The notes below the pieces were generated by a model. The model did no database searches. It was given only the letters and a program-made list of their open reading frames with translations, and was not told where the DNA came from. A program made the translations under genes and the position numbers. A stretch of DNA of 64,000 bases from Variovorax sp. WS11 (lineage in GTDB: Bacteria > Pseudomonadota > Gammaproteobacteria > Burkholderiales > Burkholderiaceae_C): NCBI RefSeq assembly GCF_010499245.1, contig NZ_JAAGOW010000001.1, positions 3,162,001-3,226,000 on the forward strand, written 5' to 3'. Position 1 is the first letter of the stretch. Every line of letters starts with the position of its first letter. Positions 34,113-42,964 of the stretch are shown piece by piece.

Positions 34113-35228
34113 ATGAAGCCCGGTGCCGTTCTGCCCGGCTGGCGCCGGGCCCTGCGCGCGCTGGCCCTCGCGGGCCTCTGCGCAGGCGCCGCGCCGGTGT
34201 TCGCGGCCGGCGAAGCGGGGGCGCCGGTTGCCTGTCCACCCGCGGCGCCCGTACCCGATCTCTCCCCGGCCGCCCTGTCGCGCGCAATGGCCTCGGGCGC
34301 CGACCGCGGGCTGCTGTGGCGCATCGAGAAGGACGGCCGGCGCTCCTGGCTCTACGGCACCATGCACCTGGGCAAGGCCGAATGGATGATCCCGGGCCGC
34401 CGCGTGCTGCGCGCGCTGATGCAGAGCGATACCCTGGCGCTCGAGCTCGACCTGGAGGACCCCGCCACGGTGGCCGTGTTCAGCGCGCCGGCCGACCCTG
34501 ATGCCAGCGCGCGTCTGCTGACGCCCGAGCGCCGGCGCCGGCTGGACCGGCAGGTGGCCGCGGCCTGCCTGCCCGAGGGAGCGCTCGCCAGCCTCCGGCC
34601 GATCCTGCAGGTCACGACCCTGGCCATGCTGGCGGCGCGCGCCGGGGGGCTCTACGGCGACTTCGGCAGCGAGGCCTTTCTCTCGGCCCTGGCGCGGGCC
34701 CGCGGCAAGCCGGTGGTGGCGCTCGAAAGCGCCGCGGCGCAGTTGAAGATGCTGGCCGGCGATTCCGAGGCGGAGGAGGGCGAGCAGGTCGACCAGGCGC
34801 TCGACGAGCTCGAGTCGGGGCAGGCCGGCGCGCAGGCCAACGAACTGGCGCAGGCCTGGGCGCGCAACGACTGGCCGCGGCTCGACAGCTACACCGAATG
34901 GTGCGAGTGCCTCCGCACGCCGGCCGAAAGGCGCGCGCTGCAGCGGCTGCTGGACGATCGCAACCCGGGCCTGGCCGAGGGCATCGCGCGGCTGCACGAG
35001 CAGGGGCAGCGCGTGTTCGGGGCGGTCGGCGCGCTGCACATGGTGGGGCCGACGGGCCTGCCCGCGCTGCTGGCGGCGCGCGGTTTCCGCGTCACGCCGG
35101 TGGTTCCTGCCGCGGCCTTTCCATCCGCCGCCGCTGCCTCGCCGGTTGCCGCGGCCCCGCCGGTTGCCGCTTCTCCACCCCCTCGGGCCGAGCCCGTCGA
35201 AGCTGGCGCCACGCCATCTGGCCGATAA
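34113..35228 (+). CDS. TraB/GumN-family protein with repeat-derived C-terminal tail
   Basis: The 371-residue protein has a signal peptide (LALAGLCAGAAPVFAAG). The TraB/GumN (Tiki-like) domain starts with the metal-site motif WLYGTMHLGKAEW and ends with AVGALHMVGPTGLPALLAARGF. Such proteins may be metal-dependent hydrolases or signalling factors. The last 40 residues are Ala/Pro-rich; the very end (PRAEPVEAGATPSG) is encoded by an interspersed palindromic repeat rather than by conserved domain sequence. It starts at the base after the PLP enzyme stop, so the two are co-translated. Confidence 0.82.
   Translation: MKPGAVLPGWRRALRALALAGLCAGAAPVFAAGEAGAPVACPPAAPVPDLSPAALSRAMASGADRGLLWRIEKDGRRSWLYGTMHLGKAEWMIPGRRVLRALMQSDTLALELDLEDPATVAVFSAPADPDASARLLTPERRRRLDRQVAAACLPEGALASLRPILQVTTLAMLAARAGGLYGDFGSEAFLSALARARGKPVVALESAAAQLKMLAGDSEAEEGEQVDQALDELESGQAGAQANELAQAWARNDWPRLDSYTEWCECLRTPAERRALQRLLDDRNPGLAEGIARLHEQGQRVFGAVGALHMVGPTGLPALLAARGFRVTPVVPAAAFPSAAAASPVAAAPPVAASPPPRAEPVEAGATPSGR
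35181..35202. repeat. REP-like interspersed palindromic element
   Basis: The stretch CCTCGGGCCGAGCCCGTCG and following bases (to 35202) matches the common proteobacterial repeat related to TTCGGGCTGAGCCTGTCGAAG. It contains the inverted repeat CGGGC-CGA-GCCCG at 35184-35196. It lies inside the 3' end of the TraB/GumN gene. Confidence 0.65.
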
Positions 35229-35238
35229 TCGCCACCCC

Positions 35239-35592
35239 ATGTCCTGCCTGCGCCACGCCCACCACCTCGGCCGCCTCGTGCTGCTGTGGTTCGCGCTGTC
35301 GCTGGGCGCGGCGATCGCCTCGCCGATCGTGCATCCGCAGGCGCTGGAGCTGGTGTGCTCCAGCGTCGGTGCCATCAAAGTGGTGGTCCAGGGCGAGGAC
35401 GGCGCGCAGGAACTGGGCGCCACCCACATGGACTGTCCGCTGTGCCTGCTGACCGGCGCGCCGCCGCCGGCGCCAGTGGCGGCACAGCCTCATCCCCTCC
35501 CGCTGGCCCACGCGGTCCAGCCCATCCCGGCCGCGCGCATCGCCGCGGCCACCGCGGCCCCGCTGCCCGCGCGCGGGCCGCCCACGCTCTGA
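35239..35592 (+). CDS. DUF2946-family small protein
   Basis: The 117-residue protein has an N-terminal membrane or signal segment (LVLLWFALSLGAAIASPIV). A short Cys/His-containing motif follows (MDCPLCLL; later QPHPLPLAHA), as in DUF2946 proteins. These are typically encoded next to TonB-dependent copper receptors and other copper genes, as here. ATG 35239 is used; an upstream start would fall inside the preceding gene. A metal-binding role is likely but unproven. Confidence 0.72.
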   Translation: MSCLRHAHHLGRLVLLWFALSLGAAIASPIVHPQALELVCSSVGAIKVVVQGEDGAQELGATHMDCPLCLLTGAPPPAPVAAQPHPLPLAHAVQPIPAARIAAATAAPLPARGPPTL

Positions 35593-35692
35593 GCTTGCTG
35601 TCGATCTCGTAGCGAGGGTGCGCCGGTCCGGCGCTCGCTCGCGGATCTCCTTGCAATGCACCGGCGCCCAGCGGCGCCGAGGAGCGCTCCCC

Positions 35693-38020
35693 ATGAACAA
35701 GAAAACCGTGCTGTCGCTCGCCGTGGGCGCAGCTTTCCCGTGGCTGGCCGGGCCTGCGCTCGCCCAGACCCCCTCGGCCCCTGTCGACGAGCAGGCGCCC
35801 GAGCGCATCAAATCGCTCGGCATCGTGACCGTCACCGGTGGCCAGCCGACCTCGCTGCCCACGCAGATTCCCACCACCATCGAAGGCGTGACGCGCGAGG
35901 AGATCGAGACCCGCGTCAACGCCACCGACAGCGAGGATGCGCTCAAGTACCTGCCCAGCCTGCTGGTGCGCAAGCGCTACATCGGCGACTACAACCACGC
36001 CATCCTCTCGACCCGCGCCTCGGGCGCCGGCAACAGCGCGCGCTCAGCGGTCTATGCGGACGGCATCCTGTTGTCCAACTACCTGGGCAACGGCATCGCC
36101 AATGGCACCAACTACGCGCCGCGCTGGGGCCTGGTCACGCCCGAGGAGATCGAGCGCGTGGACGTGATGTACGGGCCCTTCTCCGCCGCCTACCCCGGCA
36201 ACTCGGCCGGCGCGGTGGTGGACTACGTGACGCGCATGCCGACCCAGCTGGAGGCGCATGTGAAGGCCGGCTACTTCTCGCAGCCCTTCGATCTCTATAA
36301 CACGCACAAGACCTTCGACGGCTGGCAGACCAGCGCCTCGCTGGGCAGCAAGAGCGGCGACTGGTCCTGGTGGATCGACATCAACCGCACCGACAGCCGC
36401 GGCCAGCCGCTGACCTTCACCACCGCCACCATCGCCTCGGGCGCGCCGGGCCGCGGCGGCACACCGGTCTCTGGCGCGGTGCCGGGCCTGAACACCACCA
36501 ACACCCCCTGGTACATCCTGGGCACCGGCACCGCGTACCACACGGTGCAGGACCATGCCAAGCTCAAGCTGGCCTACGACTTCTCGCCCACCGTGCGTGC
36601 CACCTACACGCTGGGCTGGTGGCAGAACAGCTCGGAGGGCCGGCCCGAAAGCTATCTGGTCAACGCGGCCGGCCAGCCCGTCTACAGCGGGCCGGTCAAC
36701 ATCGGCGGGCGCAGCTACACGCTGGCACCGACCGCCTTTCCCCTGACCAACGACCGCCAGACGCACTACATGCACGGCCTCTCGGTCAAGAGCAATACGC
36801 GGGGCGAGTGGGACTGGGAGGTGGCGGCCAGCCTGTACGACTACGCCAAGGACCAGCAGCGCGCGCCCACCGTCGCGCTGCCCCTGGCGGCGGTCGGCGG
36901 CGCCGGCACGCTGCAGGACCAGGACGGCACCGGCTGGAACACGCTCGCCGCCAAGGGCACCTGGCGGCCGCAGGGCGTGGGCGGCGCGCACATCGTCGAC
37001 TTCGGCGTCGGCCGCGATGCGTACAAGCTGGCCATCGCGAAGAACAACGTCCTCGGCAGCTGGCTGGACGGGCCGGCCGTGCCCGGGTCCGCCGTCAGCA
37101 ATGTCGGCGGCCGCACGCAGACGCAGAGCGCCTGGGTGCAGGACAGCTGGGGCTTCGCGCCGCAATGGAAGACCGTGCTCGGCCTGCGCTACGAGCACTG
37201 GCAGGCCAAGGACGGCTTCACCGCCACGGCAGCCAGCTCGCAGGTCTACGCCGCGCGCAGCGAATCGGACCTGTCGCCCAAGGCCGCGCTCGCATACCAG
37301 CTGACGAAGGACACGGTCCTCAAGGCCTCGGTGGGGCGCGCGGTACGCTACCCGACCGTGGGCGAGCTCTACGGCGCGACCTCGGGCGGGACGCTCTCCT
37401 TCATCAACGACCCGAACCTGAAGCCCGAGAAATCGTGGACCGGCGAGCTCTCGGCCGAGAAGGACCTGGGCAACGGCCTGGCGCGCGCCACGCTGTTCCA
37501 CGAGACCACCAAGGACGCGCTCTACAACCAGCTCATCCCGAACTCGACCGTCTCGCGCGTGCAGAACGTCGACAAGGTGCGCACCACCGGCCTGGAGCTG
37601 GCCTACACCGGCCAGGACGTGTTCATCAAAGGGCTGGAGCTCGGCAGCAGCCTGACCTACGCCGATTCGAAGATCGTGGCCAACGCCGCCTTCCCGGCCA
37701 GCGTGGGCAAGTGGCAGCCGCGCGTGCCGCGCTGGCGCTCCACGGTCTACGCCACCTACAAGCCCGATGCACGCTGGGCCTTCACCGTGGCGGCGCGCTA
37801 CAGCGGACGCCAGTACTCGAACCTGGACAACAGCGACGTCAACGCCAATGCCTACTTCGGCGCCAGCAAGTACTTCACCGTCGACCTGCGCGTCGTCTAT
37901 CGCATCGACAAGCGCTGGTCGGCCGCCTTCGGCATCGACAACGCCAACAACGAGCAGTACTGGAACTTCCACCCCTACCCCCAGCGCACCTACAGCGCTG
38001 AACTCCGCTTCGACCTTTGA
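35693..38020 (+). CDS. TonB-dependent outer-membrane receptor (copper-type context)
   Basis: The 775-residue receptor has a signal peptide (AVGAAFPWLAGPALAQ), a TonB-box-like GIVTVTGG, a plug domain (EDALKYLPSLLVRKRY, STRASGAGNSARSAVYADG) and a 22-strand-size barrel. It ends with the aromatic-alternating strand YSAELRFDL. Receptors take up metal chelates or other ligands with TonB energy. DUF2946 upstream and a PCu(A)C chaperone 26 bp downstream are the usual partners of OprC/NosA-type copper receptors, so copper is the likely cargo. Substrate is inferred from neighbours only. Confidence 0.88.
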   Translation: MNKKTVLSLAVGAAFPWLAGPALAQTPSAPVDEQAPERIKSLGIVTVTGGQPTSLPTQIPTTIEGVTREEIETRVNATDSEDALKYLPSLLVRKRYIGDYNHAILSTRASGAGNSARSAVYADGILLSNYLGNGIANGTNYAPRWGLVTPEEIERVDVMYGPFSAAYPGNSAGAVVDYVTRMPTQLEAHVKAGYFSQPFDLYNTHKTFDGWQTSASLGSKSGDWSWWIDINRTDSRGQPLTFTTATIASGAPGRGGTPVSGAVPGLNTTNTPWYILGTGTAYHTVQDHAKLKLAYDFSPTVRATYTLGWWQNSSEGRPESYLVNAAGQPVYSGPVNIGGRSYTLAPTAFPLTNDRQTHYMHGLSVKSNTRGEWDWEVAASLYDYAKDQQRAPTVALPLAAVGGAGTLQDQDGTGWNTLAAKGTWRPQGVGGAHIVDFGVGRDAYKLAIAKNNVLGSWLDGPAVPGSAVSNVGGRTQTQSAWVQDSWGFAPQWKTVLGLRYEHWQAKDGFTATAASSQVYAARSESDLSPKAALAYQLTKDTVLKASVGRAVRYPTVGELYGATSGGTLSFINDPNLKPEKSWTGELSAEKDLGNGLARATLFHETTKDALYNQLIPNSTVSRVQNVDKVRTTGLELAYTGQDVFIKGLELGSSLTYADSKIVANAAFPASVGKWQPRVPRWRSTVYATYKPDARWAFTVAARYSGRQYSNLDNSDVNANAYFGASKYFTVDLRVVYRIDKRWSAAFGIDNANNEQYWNFHPYPQRTYSAELRFDL

Positions 38021-38046
38021 TTCACACTTCGCCAAGGAGCCATGCC

Positions 38047-38547
38047 ATGAACTACAAGCCATTTCTACCCCGGCGCCTCGCCGCCGTCCTCCTGCTCGCG
38101 GGGGCTGCCAGCGCGCTGGCCCAGGCGCCCGCGCCCGGCGCCGCGGCAGTCGATGTGCGCGATGCTTGGGTCCGCGCCTCGGTGCCCGGCCAGAGCGGCA
38201 CCGGCGCCTTCATGAAGCTCAACGCACCCGCGGGCGCGCGCCTGGTCGGCGCTTCCACGCCCGTGGCCGGCGTGGCCGAGGTCCACGAGATGAAGATGGA
38301 AGGCGACACCATGCGCATGCGTGCGGTGGAGGGCGGGCTCGCGCTGCCCGCCCGGCAGACCGTCGAGCTCAAGCCCGGTGGCTATCACCTGATGCTCATG
38401 GACCTGAAGCAGCCCCTGGCCAAGGACAGCACCGTGCCGCTGACGCTGCGCTTCGAGGATGCCAAGGGGCAGAAGAGCACGCTCGACCTGAAGGTGCCGG
38501 TGTTGGCCGGTCCCGTCGCGCCCGCGAGCGGCGCGCACAAGCACTGA
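38047..38547 (+). CDS. Periplasmic copper chaperone PCu(A)C
   Basis: The 166-residue protein has a signal peptide cut after ASALAQ. The copper site pattern is present: His80 and Met82 (VHEMKM), Met89/Met91, then His114 and Met116 (YHLMLMDL), matching the H-M...HxM ligands of PCu(A)C proteins that load Cu(I) into cytochrome oxidase. A His-rich end (GAHKH) may add binding. AAGGAGC precedes ATG 38047. It forms a copper set with the receptor and DUF2946 genes. Confidence 0.92.
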   Translation: MNYKPFLPRRLAAVLLLAGAASALAQAPAPGAAAVDVRDAWVRASVPGQSGTGAFMKLNAPAGARLVGASTPVAGVAEVHEMKMEGDTMRMRAVEGGLALPARQTVELKPGGYHLMLMDLKQPLAKDSTVPLTLRFEDAKGQKSTLDLKVPVLAGPVAPASGAHKH

Positions 38548-38615
38548 GAGGCCCCAGGGCCCTGCGCATGGAGTAAGCTGCCCAGACACAAAAACCCCCT
38601 CGCAGGAGACCGCCC

Positions 38616-39368
38616 ATGAGCGACGCCAAGCCCTTCGCCTTCAGCCAGTTCGTTCCGGGATTCGACTTTCTCCAGAGTCTTGCGAGCGGCGCGTCGGGCG
38701 GCGGGAGCAGCGCCGTGCCCGGCATGCCCAGCCTGTCGAGCTGGGTGGCGCCCACGCTCAGCGTCGAGGAGGTCGACAAGCGCATCCAGGAGCTCAAGAC
38801 CGTGCAGTACTGGCTGGAGCAGAACGGCCATGCGCTCAAGGCCACCATCCAGGCGCTCGAGGTGCAGAAGATGACGCTGTCGACCCTGCGCGGCATGAAC
38901 CTGCGCATGGAAGACCTGGCCAACGCCTTCACGCGGTCGGCCGCGACGCCGCCGGCCCCGGCCGCCTCGGCGGAACCTGCACCCCGCGCGCAGGCCCCGG
39001 CGCCCGAGCCGGAAGCCGAAGAAGCCGCCGAGCCGGAGGAGGCGGCCGAGGTGCCGGCGCCCAAGCGCGCAGCCAAGGCCAAGGGATCCAACGGCCCCGC
39101 CGCGCCGCAGGCCGCCAATGGCGGCGTGGTGGACCCGCTTCAGTGGTGGGGCGCGCTCACGCAGCAGTTCCAGCAGATCGCCAGTTCGGCCCTGAAGGAC
39201 GCCTCGCAGATGAAGATGCCCGCCGCGGCCCAGCCGCTGGCCGAGGCGGTCGGCCAGGCCATGGGCGCGCCCGCGCGCGCGCCGGCACGCAAGGCGACCA
39301 CTGCCGCGAAGAAGGCGCCGGCCGCGGCCAAGAAGACGACGAGCGCCAAGCGAACGCGCGAGCGCTGA
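38616..39368 (+). CDS. phaM: PHA granule regulatory protein PhaM
   Basis: The 250-residue protein starts with the PhaM signature FSQFVPGFDFLQSL and a conserved helical region (TLSVEEVDKRIQELKTVQYW, then LKATIQALEVQKMTLSTL). An acidic Pro/Ala linker follows, then a basic histone-like tail (ARKATTAAKKAPAAAKKTTS). PhaM activates PHA synthase PhaC and ties granules to the nucleoid through the basic tail. A CAGGAGACCGCCC leader gives the ATG at 38616. PhaC itself is not in the window. Confidence 0.9.
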   Translation: MSDAKPFAFSQFVPGFDFLQSLASGASGGGSSAVPGMPSLSSWVAPTLSVEEVDKRIQELKTVQYWLEQNGHALKATIQALEVQKMTLSTLRGMNLRMEDLANAFTRSAATPPAPAASAEPAPRAQAPAPEPEAEEAAEPEEAAEVPAPKRAAKAKGSNGPAAPQAANGGVVDPLQWWGALTQQFQQIASSALKDASQMKMPAAAQPLAEAVGQAMGAPARAPARKATTAAKKAPAAAKKTTSAKRTRER

Positions 39369-39400
39369 TTTCCAACCACGTTGCCGGGGAGTCCGAGTCC

Positions 39401-40669
39401 ATGAAACTGTTTCCCACGGGCCACGCCACCCATCCCCAATGGCGCATGGCAGCCGGGCTCGTGCTCGCGCAACTGCGGGCGCAGATGGCGCTTCCGGACT
39501 ATGCGCACTCGCCCACGCTGGGCCTGCTCTACATCACCGACCACTACGCGACCGAGGCGCAGGAGATCCTCGACCACCTGGGTGCCGAACTGCCCGAGAT
39601 CACCGACTGGTCGGGCACGGTCGGCATCGGCGTCTCGGCCAACAACGCCGAGTACATCGACGAGCCGGCGCTGTCCGTCATGCTGTGCATGCTTCCGAGC
39701 GATCAGTACCGCGTGTTCTCGGGCGTGGCCCCGCTGGCCGGCTCGGAGATGAGCGGCTTCGCGGCCCACACGGCGCTGGTGCATGCCGACCCGGGCACGC
39801 CGGACCTCACCGAGCTGGTCGCCGAGATGGCCGGGCGCACAGATACCGGCTACCTCTTCGGCGGCCTGTCCTCGGGCCGCGGCGACGCCCTGCAGTTCGC
39901 CATCGGCGGCAACGGCAACATCCGCGGCCATGGCGCCGCGGGCGGCGTGTTCTCGGGAGGCCTGTCTGGGGTGGTCTTCGGTGAGGGCGTTCGCCTGGTA
40001 TCGCGCGTCACCCAGGGCTGCCAGCCGGTGTCGCGCGAGCGTGAGATCACCGAGGCCGAGGGCAACCTGCTGCTCAGGCTCGACGGCGAGCCGGCGCTGG
40101 ACGTGCTGCTGGCCGAGCTGCGCGTCTCGCTGGAAGCGCCGCAGGAAGCGATCGAGGCGGTGCGCGGCACGCTGGTCGGCCTGGTCAACGCGGGCAGCGA
40201 TGGCATCCGGCGCACCGGCGACCTGGGGGCCGACGTGCTGGTGCGCCACATCATCGGCCTCGACCCCACGCGCCGCGGCATCGCGATCGCCGACGTGGCC
40301 GAGGCCGGCATGCGCATGAGCTTCGTGCGCCGCAACGCGCAGGCCGCGCGCGCCGACCTGATGCGCATCTGCGCCGAGATCCGCGAGGAGCTCGAGCCCC
40401 AGGAGCAGACGCTCGCCACCGCGCGCGCGGTGGCGGCCGGCGAGGCCGAGGCTGCGCCCCATCCGGCGCGCCGCATCGCGGGCGCGGTGTACGTGAGCTG
40501 CTCGGGGCGGGGTGGCCCGCACTTCGGCGCGCCCGGCGCCGAGCTGCAGATCGTGCGCCATGCGCTGGGCGACGTGCCGCTGGTCGGCTTCTTCGCCGCG
40601 GGCGAGATCGCGCGGCACCACCTGTATGGCTATACGGGCGTCCTGACGGTGTTTGCGGCGAACGACTAG
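39401..40669 (+). CDS. FIST-domain sensory protein
   Basis: The 422-residue protein has FIST_N (FPTGHATHPQWRMAAGLVLA; GTVGIGVSANNAEYIDEPAL) and FIST_C (GAVYVSCSGRGGPHFGAPGAE; LVGFFAAGEIARHH) regions with the usual LFGGLSSG core. FIST domains are thought to sense small ligands such as amino acids. It has no fused output domain, so a partner protein would be needed. Its stop overlaps the convergent M20 gene by four bases. Confidence 0.88.
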   Translation: MKLFPTGHATHPQWRMAAGLVLAQLRAQMALPDYAHSPTLGLLYITDHYATEAQEILDHLGAELPEITDWSGTVGIGVSANNAEYIDEPALSVMLCMLPSDQYRVFSGVAPLAGSEMSGFAAHTALVHADPGTPDLTELVAEMAGRTDTGYLFGGLSSGRGDALQFAIGGNGNIRGHGAAGGVFSGGLSGVVFGEGVRLVSRVTQGCQPVSREREITEAEGNLLLRLDGEPALDVLLAELRVSLEAPQEAIEAVRGTLVGLVNAGSDGIRRTGDLGADVLVRHIIGLDPTRRGIAIADVAEAGMRMSFVRRNAQAARADLMRICAEIREELEPQEQTLATARAVAAGEAEAAPHPARRIAGAVYVSCSGRGGPHFGAPGAELQIVRHALGDVPLVGFFAAGEIARHHLYGYTGVLTVFAAND

Positions 40670-41838
40670 CGCATAAAGCGCTCGGCCAACAGCACCCAGT
40701 AGGCCGCGCCGATCGCCACGTTGCCGTCGTTGAAGTCATAGCCGGGGTTGTGCACCATGCAGGCGCCGTGGCTGTCGCCTTCGCCGTTGCCGATCAGGAG
40801 GTAGCTGCCGGGCACGCGCTCCAGCATGAAGGCGAAGTCCTCGCTGCCGGGCAGCGCCGGGCCCTGCAGCGTGACGCGCTCGGGGCCCAGCAGTTCCAGC
40901 GCCACCTCGCGCGCGAAGGCAGTTTCTTCGGGCGTGTTGACCAGCACGGCGTAGCCGGGACGCCAGTCGATCTGCGCCTTGACGCCGAAGCTCTCGGCCT
41001 GCGCCGCGACCAGGGCCTTGATGCGCTGCTCGAGCCTGGTGCGCACCTCGCGGTCGAGCGCTCGCACGCTGAGCTCCAGCGTCGCGCACTGCGGGATCAC
41101 GTTGTTGGCCTTGCCGGCGTGGATGGCGCCCACCGTCACCACCGCCATCTGCAGCGGATCGATGTTGCGAGACACGATGGTCTGCAGCGCCATCACGATG
41201 CTCGCCGCCGCCACGATCGGGTCGGCCGTGCGATGCGGCATTGCGCCGTGGCCGCCGATGCCGGTGACCGTGACGGTCGCGTAGTCGGAGGAGGCCATCG
41301 CCGGCCCTTCGCGCAGCGCCAGCCGGCCCTGCGGCAGGCCGGGCATGTTGTGCATCGCGAAGATGGCGTCGCAGGGGTACTTGTCGAACAGGCCCTGCTC
41401 CATCATGCGCAGGGCGCCGCCGCCGCCTTCCTCGGCCGGCTGGAAGATCAGGTTCAGCGTGCCGGAAAATCGCCCGCGCTCGGCCAGGTGGTGCGCGGCG
41501 GCGAGCAGCATCGCGGTGTGGCCGTCATGGCCGCAGGCGTGCATCACGCCGGCGTGGCTGCTGGCGTAGGCGAGCCCGGTGCTCTCGTCGATGGGCAGGG
41601 CGTCCATGTCGGCGCGCAGGCCCAGGCGGCGTTCGCCGTCGCCGCGCACCAGCCGTCCGACCACGCCGGTGCCGCCGAGGCCGCGCTCGACCTGGTAGCC
41701 CCAGGCTTCGAGCCGCTCGGCCACCAGCGCCGAGGTGCGGTGCTCGTCGAAGCCGAGCTCGGGATGGCGGTGGATGTCGCGGCGGATGTCGATGAAGGCA
41801 TCGGCCTGTGCGTTCAGGTCTTCGAGGAGCGTGCTCAT
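40666..41838 (-). CDS. M20-family amidohydrolase (hippurate hydrolase/IAA-amino-acid hydrolase type)
   Basis: The 390-residue enzyme has the M20D pattern: RRDIHRHPELGFDEHRT, LRADMDALPI, the metal site MHACGHDGHTAMLL and FQPAEEGGGGALRMM, and a later MPHRTADPI. These enzymes hydrolyse N-acyl amino acids with a dinuclear metal centre. It is encoded 9 bp after a Bug-type binding protein gene on the same strand, suggesting that the pair imports and hydrolyses one N-acyl or aromatic amide. Substrate is not decided. Confidence 0.9.
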   Translation of the reverse strand: MSTLLEDLNAQADAFIDIRRDIHRHPELGFDEHRTSALVAERLEAWGYQVERGLGGTGVVGRLVRGDGERRLGLRADMDALPIDESTGLAYASSHAGVMHACGHDGHTAMLLAAAHHLAERGRFSGTLNLIFQPAEEGGGGALRMMEQGLFDKYPCDAIFAMHNMPGLPQGRLALREGPAMASSDYATVTVTGIGGHGAMPHRTADPIVAAASIVMALQTIVSRNIDPLQMAVVTVGAIHAGKANNVIPQCATLELSVRALDREVRTRLEQRIKALVAAQAESFGVKAQIDWRPGYAVLVNTPEETAFAREVALELLGPERVTLQGPALPGSEDFAFMLERVPGSYLLIGNGEGDSHGACMVHNPGYDFNDGNVAIGAAYWVLLAERFMR

Positions 41839-41847
41839 GATTTCAGC

Positions 41848-42831
41848 TTACTGCGGTTGCAGATGGATGGACTTGGCGATGTCCCGGTAGCGCGCGGTTT
41901 CGGCCTCGAAGAATTTCGCCGATTCGGTCAGCGACATGGGCGGCGAGGCGACCTGCGTCTGGGCTGCGAGCTGCGTGCGCACGCCCGGGTCCTTCAGGGT
42001 CGCGCCGATGGCCTTGTGCAGTTTCTGCACGACGTCCTCCGGCGTGTTCTTCGACACCATGAAGCCGCTCCAGATCTTGTAGGCGAAGTTCTTCAGCTCC
42101 TTGCCTTCGCTCGCGGTGGGCACGTTCTTCAGCAACTCGGAGCGCTGGGCGCCCAGCTGTCCGATGACCTTGAGCCGGCCCTGGTCGGCCAGCGCGCCCA
42201 TGGCGGCGCTGTAGACCAGCACGGCGAAGTCGACCTGCCCGCCGCCGAGGTCCTGCAGGAGCGGCGCATTGCCCTTGTAGGGCGCGTGCATCAGCTTGAT
42301 GCCGGCATCCTGCTGCACCTTCTCCAGGATCAGGTGGTAGAGCGAGCCGACGCCCACACTGCCGTAGGACAGCGGCTGATCGGTCGACTTGCGGGCCAGC
42401 GCGATCAGCTCGTCCACGCTGTTGGCGGGCAGGTCCTTGCGGGCGACGAAGACCATCACCGCATCGGCCACCGGATGCACCAGGCGGAAGTCCTCGGTCT
42501 TGAGCTTGACGGCCGCGTTGGCCAGCGGCGAGAGGATCACCTCGTTGGGCGAGCCCTGGAAGATGTAGTAGCCGTCGGCCGGCGCCGCCAGCACCTTTTG
42601 CGCCGCCATCGCGCCGCTGACGCCGCCCAGGTTCTCGACCAGCACCTGCTGGCCCAGCTCCTTGGCCAGCGGCGTGGCGAAGATGCGCGCCGCCGCGTCG
42701 GAGGGTCCGCCGGCCGGGTAGGGGACCATCAGGCTGACGGGCTTGGCGGGGAAGCTCTGGGCGAAGGCCGCGCCTGCGGCCAGCAACAGGCCGCAGGCGA
42801 GGAGATGCGAACGCTGGAAGAACGATGTCAT
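41848..42831 (-). CDS. Bug-family tripartite tricarboxylate transporter binding protein
   Basis: The 327-residue periplasmic protein has a signal peptide (LLACGLLLAAGAAFAQ) and Bug motifs (VSLMVPYPAGGPSDAAARIF, GGVSGAMAAQKVLAAPADGY, and SLYHLILEK). It is in an operon with the M20 amidohydrolase and is divergent from a LysR gene, the usual regulatory layout for these peripheral catabolic units. The ligand is probably the amidohydrolase substrate or product (inference). Confidence 0.9.
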   Translation of the reverse strand: MTSFFQRSHLLACGLLLAAGAAFAQSFPAKPVSLMVPYPAGGPSDAAARIFATPLAKELGQQVLVENLGGVSGAMAAQKVLAAPADGYYIFQGSPNEVILSPLANAAVKLKTEDFRLVHPVADAVMVFVARKDLPANSVDELIALARKSTDQPLSYGSVGVGSLYHLILEKVQQDAGIKLMHAPYKGNAPLLQDLGGGQVDFAVLVYSAAMGALADQGRLKVIGQLGAQRSELLKNVPTASEGKELKNFAYKIWSGFMVSKNTPEDVVQKLHKAIGATLKDPGVRTQLAAQTQVASPPMSLTESAKFFEAETARYRDIAKSIHLQPQ

Positions 42832-42905
42832 CGGGGGACTCCGGGTGGGGCGCCGGCGCGATTGCCGGATGCGGACGAATCCTAGGATCGACCACTGATA
42901 ACGTC

Positions 42906-42944
42906 CAATGCATTGTTGGCTGCATTAGCATGAGTTCAATGCAG
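42906..42944. promoter_or_regulatory. LysR-type binding sites between the Bug and LysR genes
   Basis: CTGCATT (42920-42926) and AATGCAG (42938-42944) form a perfect inverted repeat with an 11-base spacer, the classical T-N11-A LysR recognition site. The palindrome CAATGCATTG (42906-42915) carries the same half-site core. It lies next to the first site, as expected for recognition and activation boxes. Confidence 0.75.
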
Positions 42945-42964
42945 CTATCCCGCAGGCCTTCGCC

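Noticed and set aside
36044..38062. A 672-codon minus-strand frame over the TonB receptor
   Set aside because: It has no domain and is the antisense of a receptor with plug, barrel and terminal strand.
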